A DNA stretch of 64,000 nt from Pestalotiopsis fici W106-1 (lineage: Eukaryota; Ascomycota; Sordariomycetes; Amphisphaeriales; Sporocadaceae), in contig NW_006917092.1 of assembly GCF_000516985.1 (NCBI RefSeq), positions 1,318,619 to 1,382,618 on the forward strand, written 5' to 3'. A program made the position numbers and the translations under genes. Below are positions 11,457 to 21,934 of the stretch, in pieces (the stretch's first letter is position 1; the number at the start of each line of letters is the position of its first letter). The notes under the pieces are model-generated. The model was not told where the DNA came from and searched no databases. It saw only the letters and a program-made list of their open reading frames with translations.

Positions 11457-13720
11457 TCTGATGAATCTACGTAATCTTGGAGATCTTACGATTGCCATCA
11501 CTCAGCAAGATGAAGTTATACACACATCTTTTGCCGCGCATATCCGATGAAGCCAGACTTCAAACACTATACTATATCCACAGCATCACAGCAATCGTAT
11601 GTCTATACTCAGGATACTGGGATTATCGGGCGGCAATATTCGGCACAAGCTGTAATGCCTTTGCTAAACATGTGGATCGAGCCGATGTTATCAAGCCGAG
11701 CATGGCCTTGACGATAGGATGTCTGCGGCTTTGTTGGAAACCTGGGGTAAGATACTAATAGCAATGCAAAACGATTCGATAGTATCCATATCTATCTTCT
11801 AGCAGGTGTCCGCGATAGGTCGTCGTCGAGAGCCAATGCGAACGTATTGGAGGAATCGTAACAGGAACCAACACGCTTGATAATTGTGCAAACAGCTCTT
11901 TTTTGTATATAAATCTTAATGAGTGTTTACTATGATTTCATATTTATAATTCATCTAGAGGTTTACAATCCAGTGAATATGATAAAACGCCGTAAAGAAA
12001 ATCATCTCCTCGACATCGTGACTTATTGTGGGTCATGGCTCAAACAAGTAAGGCACCAAGCCGCGGATGATTGCCTTTTCGAAGAGGGATCTGATAACCG
12101 ACACCACAGCCGCTGTAGTTTATGACGTCCAGAACCATTACTCTATCTTTTTCATTTCCACGATAACATGCCAAAGTTCCCACATCAAAAAGTTAAGCAT
12201 CGCTTTGACTCGGGATATCCTCACGCGGCTGCCACCCTCGGCCCAGTTGCTCAAACCGAAGCCGTTATACAGCTATTGGGGCAACACTCGGCATCGCCAA
12301 TCGCTATTACTGGTCTTTATATGTGAGATTTCAGTTCAAAGTTTTCTAGTCATATGTGGCATTGGCTTGCGTGGAGCATTTGGACTCATATCACGCATCT
12401 GAGCTCACTGCAGTTGTTGCAAGACCATGCTTCCCCGCCAAGCCCTTTCTTCTGTGGACTGTGGTACATTGATGGAACTCAAGGTCTTTTTACAAGATAC
12501 GGTGTGCAGCCTTTATCATACCAATAGGAGGCCACTAATGGTGTAATGAACGAATAAGATGATAGAACCTTAGATTAGACAATAGCAGGCAATGTTTTGA
12601 GTCTGGAAAAGAGCAGTGCCGCTTTACCCCAGATTGATCATATTCCATGCCCAGTATTTTTACCCCAGGATTTCTACGGTCAATCCACTATAGATGCACT
12701 ATCATAAAACTTCCGATTGGACTATTCTGGTTTGTTCAACGACAACAGATCATAATCTTCTTGACATTGATGCATCCATACTCTTCTTGTCGAGCTTCAG
12801 TTTCGTATCATTGATGCTCTCTTTAGCAATACTGTGGCTCCGCTTCACTACTTGCCAGGACCCCTCGATCAATTGGGTTTCTCACTATCGACAACACTGC
12901 TTTCAGGACGTGTAGCTCCAAGTACATACGACAGATATCTGTTTTCTCGAATGATGTCTCTCTTTCAAGCCCGGCTTCCGTTTCCTCCGATCAAAACCAT
13001 GTGTCTGGAATCATTGGAACCACCTACCTGTCAAGTCGAGAAACGGACCCTTCGTGCATGTCCATCTACATGCGCTTATGTCCGGACAATAGGCGATGCG
13101 TTAAATGTCAAAAGTCCCTTGCTTGTGCGTTTTCCCGTCTGTGCCCTCGATTGCTTCTTGCACCACATATACGAATCGCACTTCCCTCTTTCGCGGATAA
13201 ATAGGGAAAAATCCATCGACTGCGGGGGAGATCTCCGCGGTTCGCCGTCTCCAATATCCGTCTTGGCAGTAATCAAGGGCCAGGGGCCAGGACAATAACC
13301 ACTCCTTCTCACCACTACACCATTGGCTCATTGCGGCCGAGGGTTGGACCGTCCTCCCGTGACTCCGGACGCAATTGATTAATTTGGGGAGAAGAGCGAT
13401 ACCACCCCACAAAGCTCTCATTCAGCTAGGGGGAGATCCTCCATTTTCCCCCAGACCAGCAGCATGGGTCCCCCAATGAGCTTTTGTCCATGATCTACAA
13501 CCACGTGTATTATACGGCCGGCTATGGGGTGAATATGTGCATACGAGTCGGACAGAGCAAGCTTTTGGGGGACTTATCTATGCACCAAGCCCACATCATT
13601 TCCCAAGGGCTTGGATATCTCTTTCCTTGTGCTGGTAGAGGAGAGGAGTACATTGTTGAATTGATCCTCACTACACAAACCAGTGTCTACCATTACTTCT
13701 CAATAGGAGTTCTTTGAGCA
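11457..13720. other. intergenic region upstream of the transporter, no gene seen
   Basis: About 2.3 kb between two divergent starts. Open frames up to about 150 codons occur, for example around 12834-13298, but they overlap on both strands and show no domain or splice continuity. The last 400 bases before the transporter are rich in C and G runs and include CCCCAC at 13405-13410, a match to the short, common fungal CreA-type site. One hexamer is weak evidence of glucose repression. Confidence 0.45.
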
Positions 13721-15834
13721 ATGGCTCGAATCAAAGCAGATCAACTGCACAAAAAGTCCGACCCGTCGACGCAGGGCAACACTGGCGCATCGGCCGACCC
13801 CATCGTTACCCGCCTCGCCAACGCCGACAAGGTCCCGTGGTACAGGAAACCACATCTGCGCACCTTGTACCTTTTGCTGTTCCCGACATGTATGGGTATT
13901 GAATTGACGTCTGGGTTCGACTCCCAGATGATTAATGCTCTTCAGATCGTGCCGTCATGGGTTCACTGTGAGTCGAATTGGCTGAGACAGCGGAATTTTG
14001 GGCACGGTGGGCTAATCTTGTCGTGGCAAAGTCTTTGGTAACCCCCAAGGTATGTACACTACGAGTTTATTCAGTAGATACTATTCAGGCTGACGCTTCC
14101 AAAATAGGGTCATTGAAAGGAATCATTAGTGCCGCCTACTCGTTGGGCGCCATTCTTTCGCTACCGCTGGTTCCTATTGTCAATGACCGTCTCGGTAGAA
14201 GATGGTCGATATTCATCGGCTCTTTCATCATGATAATCGGCTCAGTGATTCAAGGATGCGCTGTCAATGGTGAGTCATAACCAACTGTGCTTGGGATGTC
14301 GAATGAGAGCACATCTCACCTTCCTGGTATTCCTCTTAGTGAGTCGCTGCTAAGTTTGTGGTGTTGTAGTTGGCATGTATATTGCTGCTCGATTGATTCT
14401 TGGCTTCGGCATTCCTACATGTATCGTCAGCGGATCTGCCTTGATTGGTGAATTGGGATACCCAAAAGAACGTCCAGTCCTTACCTCTCTGTTCAATGTG
14501 TCATACTTTCCAGGTCAGATCGTAGCTGCTGGCATTTGTTTCGGAACCAACAATATCCCAAATAATTGGGGTTGGAGAATTCCTAGTCTTTTGCAGATGT
14601 GTCCATCTGTACTCCAGATTGCATTCATCTTGTATCTCTCCCTTCCTTGAAAGTTTATCTGGTTGAAACTAACGAGAAATCAAGCTTCATCCCTGAAAGT
14701 CCCCGTTGGCTTATTACCAAGGACCGCAGCGAGGAGGCCTACGAGATTTTGTACAAATACCACGCCGAGGGCAACCATGAATCCGAAATCGTGAAAGCCG
14801 AGATCGCCCAGATCCAAGCCACGATGCAGATTGAGCTCGAGGCATCCAAGAAGTCTTGGAAGGACCTTGTGGCCACCAAGGGCATGCGACGTCGTCTTTT
14901 CGTCACCAGTATGTTGGGCCTCTTTACACAGTGGAGCGGCAATACCCTCATTTCGTACTACTTGAGCGACCTGCTGTCAATGGTTGGTCAGACATCGAGT
15001 GTTTTCAAGGCAAAGCTCAACGTCGGCCTCGCCTGCTGGAGTCTGGTCTGCGCCGTGGTTTGCGCCTCCGTCGTGACCCGGTTCAAGAGGCGTTCCATGT
15101 TCCTTGCCTGCGCCATTAGCTCGCTGGTCGTGTACATTTGCTGGACGGTGAGCATGGAGCGGGCCATCGCGGCTTTGGACGCGGGCACGACCAACCCCGC
15201 GGCGGGCGCGGCGACCATCTTTTTCATCTTTGCCTACGTATGCGAACCTGGTGGATCCACGATTACAGACTTGAGTGGCTGACAATTGGCATACAGAACC
15301 CATGCTACAATATCGGCTACAATGCCCTGACATATAGTAAGATATTTCCCCGCTGCTTAGATCTCATTTGGGACTATATGACTGACTTATGTGCAGCTTT
15401 CATGGTTGAAATCTGGCCATTCATGGAGCGATCAATGGGTATTGCAGCCTTCCAATTCTGGGGGCGGGGTGCCAACTTCTTTACCACCTTTGTCAACCCG
15501 ATCGGCCTCGAAAATGCCAGTTGGAAGTATCTCATCTCCTACTGCGTCTTCTTGGCCTTTGAAGTCGTTCTCATCTACTTCTTCTTCCCCGAGACGCATG
15601 GCAGAACTCTTGAAGAGTTGGCTTTCTGTAAGTATCCGCATATATCACAGAACTCCGCCAAGATAATAATGTCGTATACTAATTGATGCTTTTACCTTGG
15701 CAGTATTCGAAGACAAGGCTCTCGCCGATGAGGCTGTCCGCGCCGTCGAAAAATCAATTGCACATCATGACGAGGGGACAGTCCATGAGGACAAGGCAGC
15801 GCAAGAAATTCAGACTCAAACTAAAGAGGTTTAA
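13721..15834 (+). CDS. MFS sugar porter (lactose permease/hexose transporter type)
   Basis: Predicted 547 residues from eight exons: 13721-13967, 14032-14049, 14108-14269, 14370-14631, 14685-15237, 15297-15336, 15397-15627 and 15704-15834. All seven introns (53-100 nt) are GT-AG. Exon 2 is an 18-nt microexon that supplies the central residues of the conserved VHFFGNPQGSLKG loop. Sugar-porter signatures are NDRLGRRWSI after TM2, IPESPRWL before the central loop, and PETHGRTLEELAF after TM12. Twelve membrane segments are expected, with both tails in the cytosol. The family moves mono- or disaccharides with protons across the plasma membrane. The substrate is not readable. The closest style I recall is the fungal lactose-permease group. 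The basic start MARIKADQLHKKS fits, and nothing upstream is in frame. Confidence 0.92.
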
Positions 15835-16790
15835 GGTCATGATCTTATTGGTTGTTGATTGTACTCTCGCCAAGGACATTGCGGTATCGCCATGTTTCAG
15901 TATCCGTGGACTTTTCAATCAGTCATATGTTGTTGGGATGCATTACAAGCTGCCAGGCTGCAACAACGACCAATATACCGTCTTCGCCCCCTCCTACTTC
16001 TCCTGATAGTCGAGCGGCATCTACTGGATTATTCATGTTATCTATCGACGTTGAAAATATCAATCAATACAGTGACTTCGTGACTGGGAGCGGTGGCTGC
16101 CACGACTCGTCCCGCCTTGGAGCGAAACTCTGTGCGACTTGGTAACTTTGCCGAAACCATTATTCCGTTGTTTGTAACCATTCCTCAGCCTGGATAAGTC
16201 CTGCAACGTCGCACTCTTCTGGCGCCTCATGCTCGCATGCATCGCGGTGAATTCCCATCTTGCTTCTCCAAGTCAACAACAGCGATATGGGGGCCAGGTT
16301 CGCTCTCAAGATGGAAGCATACATGTACTTTGATCTTGAAGTTTCCGTAATAATTAGAATAACATGGTTTCGTTGCCATATTTATTTGTCATTCTTTCAT
16401 GGTCTTTCTTGACCTCTCAGTGGATCATGTACAAGTTCAAGTTTATTGTGAGTATTACCTACTACGGAGTAGGTAGGTAGGTCCTAGATTATGCGAGATA
16501 CCAGCCTAGCGCAAGATCCGCCGATGGCTGCACAAAATGCCGGCAGATAATGCACCGATTGACTTTCGCAGAGAGGGCTCATATCAATGGATTTGTGACT
16601 TGCAACAATATCAAGGCGATACCAGTAGATATTTATTCAATTGTCGGCATTTTGGTCAACGCCCTTGGTCTTGGTCCCACAGATCCGTGCCTATCAGCCT
16701 GTCTCGGCTTCAGCTTCATCTGTGTGCTGCCCCGCTCAGTCTATTCGCTACCACTTACTCATCTCCATCAGCTTGGACAAACAAGATAAC
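15835..16790. other. intergenic region between transporter and guanine deaminase
   Basis: About 950 bases with no convincing ORF. It contains an 8-bp perfect inverted repeat at 16456-16475, listed separately. The final 250 bases are the presumed 5' UTR and promoter of the deaminase gene. Confidence 0.5.
16456..16475. repeat. short hairpin, TACCTACT/AGTAGGTA
   Basis: Two perfect 8-base arms separated by ACGG. The core ACTACGGAGT and the flanking GTAGGTAGG direct repeat resemble short motifs that are scattered through many filamentous-fungal intergenic regions. Its role, if any, is unknown. It lies in non-coding sequence upstream of the guanine deaminase gene. Confidence 0.55.
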
Positions 16791-18264
16791 ATGGCTTTGG
16801 TATTCCACGGCACGGTCATTCACTCACTCGGCCCCACGGAGCTCGAGATACTGGAAGATGCCCTGTTGATCGTCAGAGCCGACGGAACCGTCCAAAGTCT
16901 TGACGCCGGGGTCGCCAAGTCCTCGGTGCCGAACCTGCTGGCGGCACGCGGCCTCGACGACGAGGTCCGATACCTGAGCAGGGGCGAGTTCCTGATCCCG
17001 GGGTTTGTGGACACGCACAACCACGCGCCTCAGTATGCTCAGCGGGGACTAGGGCAGAGCATGCACATTCTCGACTGGCTGGATAATGTCACGTTTCCCA
17101 ATGAAGCGCGGTTCGCCGATGTCGCCTATGCTGAGCGCATATACGGGGCATGCGTAGATGGGTTTCTGAGGCAGGGTATTACCACGGCGTCATACTATGG
17201 CTCAATGCATGCCGATGCCACAAACATACTGGCCGACTTGTGTCTCAAAAAAGGACAGCGGGCGTTTGTCGGAAAGTGCAATAGTGAGTAAATTATTGCT
17301 CGAGTCCTTCACTGAACCTGGTGTCTAGTCTTTATCTCTGTATCATGGATAGGTTGGGGGGGGGGGGGGGGGGGGGGCGAACCAGCCAGTACGTCCTTGT
17401 GGCTAATGATCTTCTGTAGTGAACCGGAACGCACCAGACTTTTATAGAGATGCCACAGTCGAGTCGTCACTAGGGGACACAGAGAAATGCATCGAGCACA
17501 TTCGCAAGATTGACCCAGAGAGTAAGCTTTTGAAGCATGTACTCACGCCGCGCTTTGCCATTACTTGCGATCCGGAGCTGCTGCAAGGTTTGGGTCAGAT
17601 TGCTGCGAATAACCCCGACCTGCCGATCCAGACGCATTTCAATGAAGCCGAGCAGGAAATGAATTTCACCAAGACCCTGTTCCCGCAATTCGACAACGAG
17701 GTTGACTTGTACAATTCATATGGGCTTCTGAATCAGCGATCGATCCTGGCGCATTGCTGCTTCGTGAGCGAGTACGAGCTGACCCAGCTAAAGGAGCTCG
17801 GCTGTGGCGTGGCCCACTGTCCAATCTCCAACATGACGGTCGGAGGTGGCTTCATGGCGGCCCCGATCCGCGAGTTCTTGCGCAGAGGCATAAAGGTCGG
17901 GCTGGGCACCGACAGCGGCGGCGGCTTCTCGGCGAGCATCCTCGACGCCATGCGCCAGGCCCTGGTGGCGTCCAACGCGCGCGAGGTCATGAGCCAGGGC
18001 CGCGACAAGGGCCTCGACCTGGCCGAGATCTTTTTCCTGGCCACGCTCGGCGGCGCCCAAGTCTGCTGTCTCGAGGACAAGGTTGGCAACTTTCGCGTGG
18101 GCAAGCACTTTGACGCCTTGCTCATCAATAGCAGCCGGCCTGGCGTCATGACCATGCTGGAGGATTGGGATTCGACTCGGACGATTTTTGACAAGTTCAT
18201 CATGACGGGCGATGATAGGAACATCGAGTTGGTCTTTGTAAATGGTCGACGGGTGAAGCCTTAG
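16791..18264 (+). CDS. GUD1: guanine deaminase (amidohydrolase)
   Basis: Predicted 445 residues from two exons, 16791-17283 and 17420-18264, with a 136-nt intron. The enzyme hydrolyses guanine to xanthine and ammonia in purine salvage and catabolism, in the cytosol. Metal-site features are all present: GFVDTHNHAPQYA with His76 and His78, THFNEAEQE with His237, LAHCCFV with His276, and GLGTDSGGG with Asp329. HAPQYA is typical of guanine deaminases as opposed to other amidohydrolases. Length matches the family. The intron contains an uninterrupted 22-base G run. The transporter upstream is a sugar porter, so there is no evident purine operon-like pairing. Confidence 0.93.
17356..17377 (+). repeat. 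22-base poly-G tract inside an intron
   Basis: Twenty-two consecutive G residues lie in the only intron of the guanine deaminase gene, on the coding strand. The RNA could in principle form a G-quadruplex. The exact length is uncertain, because long homopolymers are error-prone in sequencing and in replication. Confidence 0.9.
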
Positions 18265-18626
18265 CAGCAAATATTTCAGGGACATCTGCAATCAAAATAA
18301 TGTAGGTCATCTACTGACAATTCATATGCTTCAGAGCCACCAATCTAGGTCCAACGGGCAACATATGAAGAAAGTCATGGACGATTGTTGCTTGAAGTTT
18401 TTGATATATGATTACCATTTTTGCCAATCTATTGCGCGATCGCGCCTGTTTTTGTTCCTTTTTTTGTTTCTCATATTACCCAGATCTCGCAAGAAAATCC
18501 AAAACAACTCCGAACCATCCAGCGCATTACCAATGTCATCACATTGTCATTCAACCCAAAAACATTATCCCGTCCCTTTCATGAACAAAACCTCCCAACT
18601 CATCAAAAGTCCAACAACAATCATTA

Positions 18627-19424
18627 CTACTTCCTTCTCAAACTCTTACCCCTATCCAAAAGATTGAGATCCCACCAACCCTCAATCATGCCCCAGACCG
18701 TCTTGCGCTTTGGCTTCTCCCGAGCTTGGACCGGCACCGGAAGACCGTCGGCATTGCGCACTACCGAGGGGCTCAGGGGCTCGAGGTCGTCGGCATCGAC
18801 GGGGCTCACCCTGCCCACGGACCGCGCGGCAAAGGACTTGATCTTGGAAATGGGGATGCCCAGGGCGTCGCGGGGGCTAGGCAGAGACGGTATCTTTGTC
18901 TTGAGCCGCGGCGAAAAGGCCGACGACAGGGCATTGGCGGGCGTGTTGACGGGCGTGTACCCGTCGTCGCTGGTGGGTGTCAAGGGCGGGACCTCGAGGT
19001 TCTGCGTCCGGATCTTTTCCGGTATGCGCTTGTGCTTGGCCGGGATGGAGTCCTCATGCGCTGCTGTGGTCAGCGGTGACTCGGGGATTGCCGGCATCAT
19101 GATGGATTTGCGCTGCGCTGTGAGCGACCGGCCCCTCGAGGCAGGACGGTTCACGTAAATCATGGGCGGCGGGGGTGGCACAGCCGTTATGTCCTCGTCG
19201 ATGCCGCGAAAGTTGAGGATGGGCGCAGCCTGAGGCGCTGGGATGGGCGCGCTGGGGGATGGCACAAAGGTAGGGTGAGCAGCAGCCGGGCCGTGGTTCA
19301 ATACACCGGTTCCGAGACTGCGAGAAGAAAGGGCCAGAGGCCCCGAGATGCCACCGTCGCCGGCTTGGTGCGGAGGCGGAGGAATGACCTGGAAGCATGC
19401 ACCTTTCTCCTCGTACGTCCCCAT
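18627..19424 (-). CDS. proline-rich protein of unknown function, possibly the C-terminal tail of the adjacent MARVEL gene
   Basis: A 265-codon open frame starting MGTYEEKGACFQ. It is rich in Pro, Ser and basic residues and has no membrane segment. It ends with a distinctive block, KTVWGMIEGWWDLNLLDRG, before a basic terminus. I do not recognise a domain. It follows the MARVEL gene on the same strand, with 72 bases between stop and ATG. An alternative splice (exon ending at 19502, intron 19448-19501, 54 nt, resuming at 19447) would join the two in frame as one 474-residue protein with a long cytoplasmic tail. The donor (GTTAGG) is weak and no clear branch point is seen, so I list it separately. 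High coding bias makes it likely to be translated one way or the other. Confidence 0.7.
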   Translation of the reverse strand: MGTYEEKGACFQVIPPPPHQAGDGGISGPLALSSRSLGTGVLNHGPAAAHPTFVPSPSAPIPAPQAAPILNFRGIDEDITAVPPPPPMIYVNRPASRGRSLTAQRKSIMMPAIPESPLTTAAHEDSIPAKHKRIPEKIRTQNLEVPPLTPTSDDGYTPVNTPANALSSAFSPRLKTKIPSLPSPRDALGIPISKIKSFAARSVGRVSPVDADDLEPLSPSVVRNADGLPVPVQAREKPKRKTVWGMIEGWWDLNLLDRGKSLRRK

Positions 19425-19431
19425 TGGCGGT

Positions 19432-19449
19432 GCTGCTGCTGCTGCTGCT
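19432..19449 (+). repeat. GCT trinucleotide repeat (6 units)
   Basis: Six tandem GCT units between the MARVEL gene and the proline-rich frame. If the two are spliced together, the repeat encodes a short Ala run on the - strand (GCA codons) just after the junction. Confidence 0.85.
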
Positions 19450-19496
19450 ACTCTACATGTTCTGGCATGTGAAACCCCGCGCGCGCCCGCGTGCCC

Positions 19497-20165
19497 CTAA
19501 CCCTCAATGTCCTTGGGAGCGTTGGCGGCGGCGGCGCCCTTGATGCGACGCCAGAGGCCAACACAGACAATGGCACTAAAGGCAAACAGCACACACAGCG
19601 AGATAGAGAGGCCCCATACAGCCTTGATCTCGTAGCAGTGCGGCTGGTCGACCGCGACGTAGGTGAAGTAGTCGACAGTCTTCTTCAGGACGCTGCGGTA
19701 GGTGACGCCAGAGCTGCTGGCAACAAAGACCTGAGATCCAGAGGCAATGGTCGATGTGCCCGCTGCAGGAAGCGTCTCACATGTGAGCTTGGACAGCGGC
19801 TTTCCAATCGTGGCAGCCACGACAATGGTTGCAATCAACAGGAGAAAGTCGCAACCTCCAGCAACAAGAAGAGGAAGCAGACCATCATAATACAGAATGT
19901 AACTGATGGCAATGTATAGGGATGCCGTGCTCGCCTGTTCATCTTAGTTCTCATGTTGCCAGAAAGTGGCAATGAGGAGGAGGTAGGTACTCACCACAAC
20001 CAGAGTGCCAATGAGCACGTCTGGAGCATCCCGCTGAGCCGACACAATCTCATTGATAAAGTTTGCCATGAGGCCAATGATGGTCAGCAGCGAAAGAAGT
20101 TGTGCGGCACGCAGAGCCGTAAAGGTGACGCCTAGAGCGCCGAGCTGAGGAGCCTGGAAGCGCAT
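19497..20165 (-). CDS. MARVEL-type four-helix membrane protein
   Basis: Predicted 202 residues from two exons, 20165-19995 and 19934-19497, with a 60-nt intron (GTGAGT...CAG). The order is MRFQAPQLGALG, then four hydrophobic segments: around residues 20-40, around the splice junction at 50-70, around 75-98, and near the C-terminus (AVWGLSISLCVLFAFSAIVC). This is the arrangement of fungal MARVEL or membrane-associating proteins, which sit in the plasma membrane and are linked to membrane-domain organisation. The Met at 20165 is preferred. An in-frame ATG at 20237 adds unconserved sequence. It ends in a short basic and Ala-rich tail, unless it is spliced onto the downstream proline-rich frame. 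Confidence 0.82.
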
Positions 20166-21934
20166 CTTGAGCGGAATCGGCTTCTCAAAGTCGGTGATGA
20201 GTGAGAGACTTGGACGAGACTTGTAAGCGGTACGCAAGGGGAATTGCGGCCGCGGCTGTGGGATGGAAGCCGTTGGAAGTAGTGGAGAGGGAATGTTGAA
20301 AGATTGGGCGGTACTGGACCGTGGTTATCTTTTGAGAAAAAGAAAAGGAATTGTCGATTTCAGTGTCTCTTGACTGGAATAACAAGTGAATGAAATGTTT
20401 TTCTGGAACCCAAAGAACGTGAACCGGGAAAAACTAAGCAGGTCGACTGCTGTGATAGACGAAGTAGATATCGCTGATGTCTTGACGGAACTGATTTCAA
20501 GGAGACCGTGAGGAATATGAGATTCGTAAAGGCCAAAGATGACGTTGAAAGATCAGAAAACCGTTTATAGTAGGAAATCCCAAGGAAAGAGACAGAGAGA
20601 AAAAGGAAAAAGATGAAATAGGAAAAGACCTAAGAAAAGACCAAGGAAAAGTCGTAAAGTAAGTTGTAAATTGTTTGATGAGAATGGAGTTCTACCTCGA
20701 GCTTGGGGGAAGTGATGGCATCTTATGTATTCATTCTCGTCCTTGCAAGCAGAGTTACATCAGCCAGGTCCAAAGGTTGCTGCTCTGCAAGACCAGAGTC
20801 TAGACCAGATGCATCGCGGTAAACCCCTGACCCGATGGACATATCGGAATCGAGTGTTTGATTTCCACAGCAAGCTTTTCTTTTTTTTCTCTCTTCTCCC
20901 TTGCGTTGCTATTTTCATCATAGCACTTGTGTGTACAACACGACTTATGTCGACGTCGTTACTTGAGGCAGATGGCGTATTCAGCAGCCGCCGACATGAC
21001 CAATGAGAGCCTTCAATTGGCCCTGTGTCGATCGCCTGCAGGGGTTCAAGCCAACCACAGCCAAGTGAGAAGATCCACTCACTGCAGCCAGGTCTTATTG
21101 CCCGCGCTCCCCAATCAAGCCGTTGTCGCTTAATGTCGTCTGAACAACCGCGATGGATGTCGAAGCCGGTGGCTTGTGGTTGGCTGATATCCCAGTAGGA
21201 CTTCATCTCGCCTTGAGTCTCCCAGGTAGTGGAGGTCCAGGGTCTTAAGCGCGGTCCGCGGTTACCCTGGCTCCAGCGATCTATCATCTAGTATCGCGTC
21301 GGCGCCTCATGGCCGGCAGAAACGCGACCTGCATATTCACTTAATAGGCGAGATTGGAACGGGGGAGGCGATGCTTGTTCCGCTGCTCTAGAAGTGCAAG
21401 CAAGCTGTTCGTGTTCCTGGTGTCTGTAGTTGAGTCGATCATCGTCAGCCAGTCAAGCTATGGTGGATCCGGGCAGCTTCTGGTCTCGATGACTGCAGCC
21501 TGAGCATCGGATGGTCCTGAAACGATGGACATCCGGGATGCTGTGTTTACAATCTGATGTTTGTTTAGATAAAGGAGCCGCAGCGTCTCATTGGCATCTA
21601 ATGGTAGGCTCATGCATCATGCCATGTAGACGTGCGAGTTATTGTCTTTCCAGCCTCGAAAAGGCCATCAAGGATCACGTCATGGCAGTGATCATATGTA
21701 AATCAAGAAAATGTTGTCATTTTATGCGCCCTGACGCCTCTAAACAATGCGCAATCGCATCTCACATTATTGCCTAGGTTGTCCGTTTCAAAAGTTTCAT
21801 ATCTAGATAATTCGTCAATTCGACACAATAGACCGACGCATATGTCAAGATTCCTTTCAGTAACCTAGTAATCGGGTGTGATACGCTGGATGTCTCGGTC
21901 ATATTCCGACCAATTAGTATAGCCCATCACAGGC
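20166..21934. other. intergenic region, no gene seen
   Basis: About 1.8 kb between the MARVEL start and the epsin stop. The stretch 20560-20660 is purine-rich (AAAGA and GAAAA runs), probably the promoter or 5' UTR of the MARVEL gene. Open frames up to 175 codons, for example 21287-20760 on the - strand, look random. Nothing further supported. Confidence 0.45.

Noticed and set aside
20760..21287. 175-codon - strand frame
   Set aside because: Composition and Lys runs look random, and there is no domain, no neighbouring exon and no promoter sign.
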